Assembly (NCBI GenBank): GCA_900553295.1
Contig: USCR01000077.1
Coordinates: 1 to 11,040, forward strand
Direction of reading: 5' to 3'
DNA from: an uncultured Eubacteriales bacterium
GTDB taxonomy: Bacteria; Bacillota; Clostridia; Christensenellales; Aristaeellaceae
Length of the DNA stretch: 11,040 bases
In this document: positions 6,301 through 11,040 of the stretch, piece by piece
Position numbering within the stretch: position 1 is the first letter of the stretch
Layout: every line of letters starts with the position of its first letter
The notes under the pieces: model-generated
Told to the model about the DNA's origin: nothing
The model's input: the letters and a program-made list of their open reading frames with translations, nothing else
Databases searched by the model: none
Translations under genes and position numbers: made by a program

Positions 6301-6351
6301 ATGCGGCGGAATGGCGAGGACATCGTTCTTTCCGCCGCATTTTCGTTTTTT
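6301..6351 (+). terminator. Intrinsic terminator after trxA
   Basis: A perfect 11-bp stem, ATGCGGCGGAA (6301-6311) with TTCCGCCGCAT (6330-6340), encloses an 18-base loop. It is followed by TTTCG and a run of six T (6346-6351). It starts ten bases after the trxA stop and ends the rseC-trxA unit. Confidence 0.88.
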
Positions 6352-6408
6352 CTAAAAAAATAAGGAATGCATGCAAGTTAAACCAAAAAAAGAAAGATCA
6401 TTAAGCTA

Positions 6409-6457
6409 TTTTTTTCCAGCAAAGGCACTGGTCAATCCTGGCTTTCTATGGTATAAT
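6409..6457 (+). promoter_or_regulatory. Strong sigma-A-type promoter upstream of RNase J
   Basis: TATAAT at 6452-6457 is a perfect -10, preceded by TGG to give an extended -10 (6449-6457). TGGTCA at 6429-6434 is a moderate -35 with 17-base spacing. A T-tract at 6409-6415 sits where an UP element would be. The start of transcription should be near 6464. There is no other gene on the + strand before RNase J, so this promoter most likely serves it. Confidence 0.75.
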
Positions 6458-6694
6458 ACATTAAAAATACATGATCGCGGCTGTACGAAAGTTTTCGTGC
6501 GGTTTGTTCTATGTTTGTCCGGGGTGCAATATGCGCTTTGCGGCAAGTGCATGACGATATGCCGCGTCGGCTGTTTATGCCCGTCCAAATGCATGAGTGG
6601 CAGGGATGGCATCGCGGCTTGATTTCCTCTGTAATTTTGGGAGCTGGGCGTTTTATGCCTGCCCATCTTATGACAGGGGTATGGAGGACTTGAA

Positions 6695-6732
6695 CGCAAC
6701 GGACTGGCTTTTTGCGCCGGGGGTGCGTTTTT
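6695..6732 (+). promoter_or_regulatory. Attenuator-like alternative hairpins before RNase J
   Basis: GCGCC (6714-6718) can pair with GGTGC (6722-6726, one G-U pair) around a GGG loop, followed by G and five T (6728-6732), which is a short terminator-like hairpin. An alternative stem, CGCAA (6695-6699) with TTGCG (6712-6716), uses part of the same left arm, so the two cannot form together. GCGT (6725-6728) could also pair with ACGC (6737-6740). The terminator stem is only five pairs, so this may be chance. Confidence 0.3.
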
Positions 6733-6774
6733 CCCGACGCTTATGCGATTTATGATTTTTTTCTGCCAAGTTGG

Positions 6775-6788
6775 AAAGGAGGTTTCTT
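6775..6788 (+). promoter_or_regulatory. Ribosome binding site deciding the RNase J start
   Basis: AAAGGAGG at 6775-6782 lies six bases before GTG 6789. The in-frame TTG at 6771 precedes this site and has nothing comparable of its own, so GTG 6789 is the start. Confidence 0.85.
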
Positions 6789-8465
6789 GTGAGACAGAGT
6801 GTTGCCCCCGTTAGCAAGCTACGAATCGTTTCTCTGGGCGGCGTGGATGAAATCGGCAAGAACATGACCGTCTTTGAGTATGAGGACGATATTGTGGTGG
6901 TGGACTGCGGGTCGATTTTTCCCAAAGAGGATATGCTGGGCATTGACCTGGTAATCCCGGATGTCTCCTATTTGGTAGCCAAGAAAAAGAATGTACGGGG
7001 TTATTTGCTAACCCATGGGCATGAGGACCATATAGGTGCCACGCCATATATTTTGCGGCAGGTTCCGGCGCCGCTGTATGGCACAAAACTGACGCTGGCG
7101 CTGGTGGATTTAAAGCTCAAGGAATATCGCGTGTCGGGGATTCCCATGCAAGTGGTGTCGCCCCGGGATGAGGTGCGGTTAGGCCGCTACTTTACCGCGA
7201 AGTTTATTCACGTGAGCCATTCCATTGCAGGGGCCTGTGCCATTGCGCTGACATGCCCAGCGGGAACTGTGGTGGTATCCGGGGACTTCAAGGTAGACTA
7301 TACGCCCATTGATGGCCACGTTACGGACTTGGCATCCTTTGCCGAGCTGGGTGAGCGGGGCGTAATGGCGCTGCTGTGTGAGTCCACCAACGTGGAGCGG
7401 CCGGGCCATACCATCAGCGAAAAGAAAATCGGCCAAACCTTTGATACACAATTTCAGGAGGCGAAGGGCCGCGTCATTGTGGCCATGTTTGCCAGCAATA
7501 TTCACCGCATGCAGATGGTTGTGGACTGCGCCATCCGCTATGGGCGGCGGGTATGCTTTGTGGGCCGCAGCATGGTCAATGTCAGCCGCGTGGCCATGCA
7601 GATTGGCGAGCTGCATATACCTGATGAATGCATGGTGGACGTGGATAACCTGGACCAATACCCCGACAATGAGATACTGGTCATGACCACGGGCAGTCAG
7701 GGTGAGCCCATGGCGGGCCTGACGCGCATGGCATATTCCGAGCACCGGAAGCTGCAGATCCGTCAGAGCGATATGGTTATTATTTCCGCATCGCCCATTC
7801 CTGGCAATGAAAAATTCATCAGCCGGGTTATCAATCAGCTCTACCGTTGCGGCGCTACGGTCGTCTATGAGGCCATGGCGGAGGTGCATACCTCTGGACA
7901 TGCCCGCCAGGAAGAGCTGAAGCTGATGCATGCGCTGGTGCGGCCCCAGTACTTCATCCCTGTGCATGGCGAATACCGCATGCTCTGGCAGCATGCCGAG
8001 CTGGCAGAGAGCATGGGCATGAACCGCAAAAATATCGTGATTCCGGAAATTGGCCAGGTCATTGAAATGACGGCCAACAGCCTCTCCCTGGGCGAACAGG
8101 TGCCCACGGGCGGCGTGCTGGTGGACGGATTGGGTATTGGCGATGTGGGCAATGTGGTGCTGCGTGACCGGAAGCACCTGTCCCAGGATGGCCTGATCAT
8201 TGTGGTAATGGCCATTGACCGGGATCAGGGCGTGCTGGTGAGCGGGCCGGATATCATTAGCCGTGGCTTCATCTATGTGCGGGAGAATGAGGACATCATC
8301 GAGAACACCCGCGAGGTGGTGCGGTCCATTCTCCTTTCCGCTGGCAAACTGGATGGCGAAGAGTGGCCTGCGCTGAAAAATCGTATCAAGGATGAGCTGC
8401 ACCGGTTCATCTATGAAAAGATCAAGCGTAATCCCATGATTTTGCCGATTATCGTGGAAATTTAA
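6789..8465 (+). CDS. rnj: Ribonuclease J
   Basis: Metallo-beta-lactamase/beta-CASP ribonuclease with 5'-3' exonuclease and endonuclease activity. It matures and degrades mRNA and rRNA in the cytoplasm. With the GTG start it has 558 residues, the usual size of RNase J. Metal ligands are visible as THGHEDH (His76, His78, Asp80, His81), HVSHS (His144), SGDFKVD (Asp166) and PVHGEYR (His393). These positions agree closely with the well-studied Thermus enzyme. The beta-CASP part includes ESTNVERPGHT (198-208), MTTGSQGEP (299-307) and HTSGHA (367-372). The C-terminal domain, ending LPIIVEI, is complete. The gene stands alone between its own strong promoter with a long leader and two hairpins after the stop. 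Whether it corresponds to J1 or J2 of Bacillus cannot be told from one copy. Confidence 0.96.
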   Translation: MRQSVAPVSKLRIVSLGGVDEIGKNMTVFEYEDDIVVVDCGSIFPKEDMLGIDLVIPDVSYLVAKKKNVRGYLLTHGHEDHIGATPYILRQVPAPLYGTKLTLALVDLKLKEYRVSGIPMQVVSPRDEVRLGRYFTAKFIHVSHSIAGACAIALTCPAGTVVVSGDFKVDYTPIDGHVTDLASFAELGERGVMALLCESTNVERPGHTISEKKIGQTFDTQFQEAKGRVIVAMFASNIHRMQMVVDCAIRYGRRVCFVGRSMVNVSRVAMQIGELHIPDECMVDVDNLDQYPDNEILVMTTGSQGEPMAGLTRMAYSEHRKLQIRQSDMVIISASPIPGNEKFISRVINQLYRCGATVVYEAMAEVHTSGHARQEELKLMHALVRPQYFIPVHGEYRMLWQHAELAESMGMNRKNIVIPEIGQVIEMTANSLSLGEQVPTGGVLVDGLGIGDVGNVVLRDRKHLSQDGLIIVVMAIDRDQGVLVSGPDIISRGFIYVRENEDIIENTREVVRSILLSAGKLDGEEWPALKNRIKDELHRFIYEKIKRNPMILPIIVEI

Positions 8466-8487
8466 TCTGCGTCATTTCAAACAAGCG

Positions 8488-8524
8488 GCGCGTCAACGGC
8501 TTACACAAGCGGCTGGCGCGCTTT
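8488..8524 (+). terminator. Hairpin after RNase J, probable terminator
   Basis: GCGCGTCA (8488-8495) pairs with TGGCGCGC (8514-8521), eight pairs with one G-U. Only TTT and a mixed CTGTTG follow, so it is a weak terminator by itself. It may instead stabilise the 3' end or act together with the hairpin at 8546. Confidence 0.5.
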
Positions 8525-8545
8525 CTGTTGCCACAAATTTCCCAC

Positions 8546-8569
8546 AGCCGGCAAGAATCACCGGCTTTT
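8546..8569 (+). terminator. Intrinsic terminator between RNase J and ylbF
   Basis: AGCCGG (8546-8551) pairs perfectly with CCGGCT (8561-8566) around a nine-base loop and runs directly into TTTT (8566-8569). It is short but well formed. With the hairpin just upstream it should separate RNase J from the following unit. Confidence 0.65.
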
Positions 8570-8606
8570 GTACGTTAGGTTTTGCGATGGGGCATACAGT
8601 TTCCGC

Positions 8607-8635
8607 TTGTGTTCCCGGATGGAAATGGGTATACT
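8607..8635 (+). promoter_or_regulatory. Probable promoter of the ylbF-mltG-U32 unit
   Basis: TATACT (8630-8635) is a good -10. TTGTGT (8607-8612) is a partial -35 at 17-base spacing. The predicted start near 8642 leaves a leader of about 36 bases before ylbF. The rest of the gap 8466-8677 holds only the two hairpins. Confidence 0.5.
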
Positions 8636-8677
8636 GGTAGCGCGGTATTTTGCCTATGGCTTGAAAGGATGAATGGA

Positions 8678-9025
8678 ATGCAGTACGATACGGCGCACAG
8701 CCTGGCCGCGGAGATACGGCAAAGCAGTGAGTGGCAGGAGTACCACCGCCTGAAGGAAGAGGTTATGGGAGAGGAAACCACTGCGGCACTGATCCGCGAA
8801 TATAAAAAACTTCAGCTTTCCCTGCAGGTGGCAGCCATGTCCGGCAGACAGGGGGAGGCAGAGGATATGCAGCGCTTTTCCGGCATCACTACGCTGCTGT
8901 TTAGCAAGCCTGAGGTTTCGGCCTATTTGCTCAGCGAGATGCGCATGCAGCAGATGATGGCGGATATTTTCAAAATACTCACCGAGGCGGCGGATATCGA
9001 CCTGGAAATACCGGGGATGGAATAA
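8678..9025 (+). CDS. YlbF-family regulator
   Basis: Small soluble, mostly helical protein of the YlbF/YmcA/YheA family. In Bacillus, YlbF and YmcA form a complex with YaaT that binds RNase Y and affects mRNA maturation, competence, biofilm and sporulation. Family members also have unclear roles elsewhere. This one has 115 residues, nearer to YheA than to the longer YlbF or YmcA. Visible family features are an N-terminal helix (YDTAHSLAAEIRQSSEWQEY), a central amphipathic helix around LIREYKKLQLSLQVAA, and a second helical hairpin (SKPEVSAYLLSEMRMQQMM). It ends in an acidic tail. AAAGGA sits eight bases before ATG 8678; the in-frame ATG at 8669 overlaps that site. mltG follows 21 bases after the stop. 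The family is likely, but which subgroup it belongs to is uncertain. Confidence 0.82.
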   Translation: MQYDTAHSLAAEIRQSSEWQEYHRLKEEVMGEETTAALIREYKKLQLSLQVAAMSGRQGEAEDMQRFSGITTLLFSKPEVSAYLLSEMRMQQMMADIFKILTEAADIDLEIPGME

Positions 9026-9046
9026 GCGGCGGGAGGCGAGCGTGCA

Positions 9047-10237
9047 TTGAAACAAAGAAAGACAAAACGAAACTATACGTACCGTACCATGCGGGATGAG
9101 CGTGCCTACGGCCTGTATTGGTACAGCGGGCTGTGGAATATTCTTCGCCCGATTCTGGTGGTATGCGCCTCCCTGGTGGTGGTCATCGGGCTGCTGTATT
9201 CCGGCTGGCAGATGATCTACAATGGCTTCCTGGCGCCCATGGAGCCCGGCAGCACGGAGGAGGTTGGCTTCACGGTGGCCAGCGGCGACAGTCTGACGAA
9301 GGTATCCAATAACCTGCAGGATGCCGGACTGATCCATGACCGCACGGTATTCAAATATTATTGCGATTTTGCAGGCATGGGCCAGAAGATCCAGGCAGGG
9401 TCTTACAAGCTCACCCGGGGCATGACCATGACGGAAATTGCCGATCAATTGACCACCGGTGATGGCAATCCCATTGTGCGGAACATCACCATGATTCCGG
9501 GCTGGACCGTGGAGGACTTCGCGGAGAAGCTGGCGTCCGATGGCGTCATTGCCGATAAAAACGCTTTTCTGGAAAAGTGCCGTACGGGCGACGCATTTAC
9601 GGATTATTATTACATTGCCGATGTAAAGGCCACCGCTGATGCCAGCCAGCGGAAGTATATCCTGGAGGGCTACCTGGCGCCCAACACCTATGAAGTGTAC
9701 ATGGATGCCAGCGACGAGGACATTATTCGCAAGCTGCTTTCGCAAACCGAGGCGGAATTCCCCGCGGAGTATCAAAACCGCGCCACGGAGCTGGGCATGT
9801 CCATGGATGAAGTGCTGACCCTGGCCTCTTTGATCGAAAAGGAAGCCAAGGAAGCCGACTTTACCAAGGTTTCAGCGGTGTTCCATAACCGGCTGAAGCA
9901 AAACATCAAGCTGGGCAGCGACGTAACCATCCACTATATCACAGGCGTACGGAAAATGAGCCTGACCAACAGCGACCTGCAAGTGGATTCCCCATATAAT
10001 ACGTATCTGTATGCAGGCTTGCCCATTGGTCCCATTTGCAATCCGTCGCCCAAGGCCATTGCGGCGGCACTGTACCCCGATGAGACCTATGTGGCGGAGA
10101 ACTATCTCTTCTTCTGCTCCAAGGACCCCGAGAGCGGAGAGCTGTACTTCTCCAAGACGCAGGAAGAACACGATCAGGCCGTGGCGATTTACGCGCCCCT
10201 GTGGAAGGCCTATGATGAGTCCAGGGGGATTGAGTAA
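9047..10237 (+). CDS. mltG: Endolytic transglycosylase MltG (YceG-like)
   Basis: Membrane-anchored lytic transglycosylase that cuts nascent peptidoglycan strands and is thought to end glycan elongation near the synthases. It has 396 residues. A basic cytoplasmic N-terminus of about 33 residues precedes one transmembrane helix (about 34-54). A LysM-like subdomain follows (about 72-135, FTVASGDSLTKVSNNL). The catalytic YceG domain has ILEGYLAPNTYEVY (205-218), LASLIEKEA (259-267, catalytic Glu264), VFHNRLKQNIKLGSD (278-292) and SPYNTYLYAGLPIGPICNPS (315-334). The start is TTG 9047, supported by GGGAGG (9031-9036); no in-frame ATG or GTG lies near that site. It probably shares a transcript with ylbF, and the next gene begins immediately after its stop (TAAGTG). 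Confidence 0.94.
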   Translation: MKQRKTKRNYTYRTMRDERAYGLYWYSGLWNILRPILVVCASLVVVIGLLYSGWQMIYNGFLAPMEPGSTEEVGFTVASGDSLTKVSNNLQDAGLIHDRTVFKYYCDFAGMGQKIQAGSYKLTRGMTMTEIADQLTTGDGNPIVRNITMIPGWTVEDFAEKLASDGVIADKNAFLEKCRTGDAFTDYYYIADVKATADASQRKYILEGYLAPNTYEVYMDASDEDIIRKLLSQTEAEFPAEYQNRATELGMSMDEVLTLASLIEKEAKEADFTKVSAVFHNRLKQNIKLGSDVTIHYITGVRKMSLTNSDLQVDSPYNTYLYAGLPIGPICNPSPKAIAAALYPDETYVAENYLFFCSKDPESGELYFSKTQEEHDQAVAIYAPLWKAYDESRGIE

Positions 10238-11040
10238 GTGACCAACGCGCGAAAGATACCGGAGCTGCTTGCACCCGCCGGCGGGATGGAGCAGCTCCGG
10301 GCCGCGCTGCGCTTTGGGGCGGACGCGGTTTATGGCGGCATGAAGCATTATGGCCTGCGCGCCTTTGCGGGAAACTTTGACGCGCAGGAGTTAGCGCAAG
10401 CTGTGGAGCTGTGCCATCGGCAAGGGAAAAAATTCTATGTAACCATGAATATTTTCCCCTTTGACGATCAGCTTCCCGGCTTTGTGGAGGCAGCCCGCCA
10501 GGCATGGGAAATTGGGGTGGATGCGGCGATTGTGAGCGACTTGGGGGCGATTTGCACCCTGCGGGAGCAGGTGCCAGGATTGGCGCTGCATGTAAGCACC
10601 CAAGCGAGCACGGTCAATGCCCCGAGCGTGCGGCATTACCGGGACCTGGGGTGCCGCCGGGTCATTCTTGCCCGGGAAATGAGCCTCTCCCGCCTGGCGG
10701 CGCTGGGTGCAGCTGTGGGAGCGGACATGGAGCTGGAAACCTTTGTGCACGGGGCTTCCTGTGTGGCCTGGTCAGGACGGTGCCTGCTCAGTGCGGCACT
10801 GACCGGACGCAGCGGCAATCAGGGCGCCTGCGCACAGCCGTGCCGGTGGGAGTACGCGGTGATGGAGAAAAAACGGCCGGGGGAGTACCTGCCAGTTTGC
10901 GAGGATGAGAACGGCTCATATCTTTTTTCTGCCAGGGATCTGAACCTGATGCCCCTGCTGCCGCAGCTGACAGCGGCGGGGATTTCCAGCCTGAAAATAG
11001 AGGGCCGGATGAAGACAGAGTATTATGTGGCTACGGTGGT
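10238..11040 (+). CDS. Peptidase U32-family protein, TrhP/YrrN/YrrO-like, 3' end beyond window
   Basis: The first 267 residues are present and the frame runs off the right edge. The family was named as collagenase-like peptidases, but several members are now known to act in RNA or quinone hydroxylation. YrrN/YrrO (TrhP1/TrhP2) of Bacillus are needed for 5-hydroxyuridine in tRNA, and in Bacillus they lie close to the mltG homologue yrrL. Family motifs here are PELLAPAGGMEQLRAAL (8-24), GADAVYGG (27-34), FVHGASCVAWSGRCLLS (169-185), GNQGACAQPCRWEY (193-206) and SSLKIEGRMK (250-259). Cys175, Cys182, Cys198 and Cys202 are candidate iron-sulfur ligands. The GTG at 10238 abuts the mltG stop, with AGGGGG at 10223-10228 as ribosome site. 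The TrhP assignment is inferred from context; another U32 subgroup is possible. Confidence 0.9.
   Translation, partial: MTNARKIPELLAPAGGMEQLRAALRFGADAVYGGMKHYGLRAFAGNFDAQELAQAVELCHRQGKKFYVTMNIFPFDDQLPGFVEAARQAWEIGVDAAIVSDLGAICTLREQVPGLALHVSTQASTVNAPSVRHYRDLGCRRVILAREMSLSRLAALGAAVGADMELETFVHGASCVAWSGRCLLSAALTGRSGNQGACAQPCRWEYAVMEKKRPGEYLPVCEDENGSYLFSARDLNLMPLLPQLTAAGISSLKIEGRMKTEYYVATV

Larger units (their letters stand above)
6464..6788 (+). promoter_or_regulatory. Long putative 5' leader of the RNase J gene
   Basis: About 325 bases lie between the predicted transcription start and the RNase J start codon, without a recognisable gene. Several hairpins can be drawn: GTACGAAA with TTTCGTGC (6483-6500, one G-U pair), GCGGCA with TGCCGC (6540-6545 and 6560-6565), and TGGGC with GCCCA (6645-6649 and 6661-6665). 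I do not recognise a known riboswitch, T-box, 6S RNA or SRP RNA. It could be a regulatory leader, a separate small RNA that ends before the gene, or plain spacer. The two unconvincing reading frames in it are discussed as findings or rejected. Confidence 0.4.

Noticed and set aside
6511..6693. A 60-codon forward frame in the RNase J leader, and an 83-codon frame at 6371-6622
   Set aside because: The 83-codon frame begins upstream of the strong promoter. Neither frame has a ribosome site or a recognisable protein pattern. Chance open frames are likely.
6464..6770. Known structured RNA (6S, SRP, T-box, common riboswitch) in the RNase J leader
   Set aside because: I looked for their familiar conserved cores and did not see any. 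A covariance-model search would settle it.
7179..8402. A 407-codon open frame on the minus strand across RNase J, and a 373-codon one at 8654-9775 across ylbF and mltG
   Set aside because: Both are antisense to well-recognised genes. They are rich in His, Ala, Arg and Pro as expected from the complement of GC-biased codons, and show no domain. Long antisense shadows are normal at this base composition.
1..11040. An undescribed defence, mobile or biosynthetic system
   Set aside because: Every substantial gene belongs to a known family with a housekeeping or sporulation role. There are no repeats of CRISPR type, transposases, integrases, toxin-antitoxin pairs or composition breaks. I would not claim a new system from this window.

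Overview
The window looks like an ordinary chromosomal segment from an endospore-forming member of the Clostridia (Bacillota) with a GC-rich genome. The evidence is a complete eight-gene spoIIIA operon together with RNase J, a YlbF-family protein, a MltG-like protein and a U32-family protein. Everything is on the + strand and GC-ended codons dominate throughout. I cannot name the species. I see no tRNA, rRNA, CRISPR array, insertion sequence, phage gene or attachment site.

Region by region. Positions 1-95 are the tail of something upstream, closed by a strong intrinsic terminator. Positions 175-5405 appear to be one sporulation transcription unit. It starts with a secreted L,D-transpeptidase carrying a peptidoglycan-binding domain, followed after 14 bases by spoIIIAA, AB, AC, AD, AE, AF, AG and AH, many of which overlap or are separated by only a few bases. 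Positions 5516-6291 hold an RseC-like membrane redox protein and a thioredoxin, closed by a strong terminator at 6301-6351. Next comes a gene-free stretch of about 500 bases. It holds a strong extended -10 promoter and what appears to be a leader of about 325 bases in front of the RNase J gene (6789-8465). Two hairpins follow RNase J. A weak promoter then precedes a ylbF-mltG-U32 unit (8678 to the right edge), where the U32 gene is cut by the window end.

How they work together. The spoIIIA proteins build the mother-cell half of the SpoIIIA-SpoIIQ channel between mother cell and engulfed forespore: an ATPase, inner-membrane subunits and ring-forming subunits. The L,D-transpeptidase at the head of the unit would act on peptidoglycan in the same envelope space. 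RseC plus thioredoxin form a small thiol/iron-sulfur redox pair. RNase J and YlbF both belong to RNA-turnover biology. MltG trims nascent glycan strands, and the U32 protein most resembles the tRNA-hydroxylation enzymes encoded near mltG in Bacillus.

I found no convincing undescribed system. The points most worth a second look are the long structured leader of RNase J with a possible attenuator and short reading frame, and the L,D-transpeptidase apparently embedded at the head of the spoIIIA operon.
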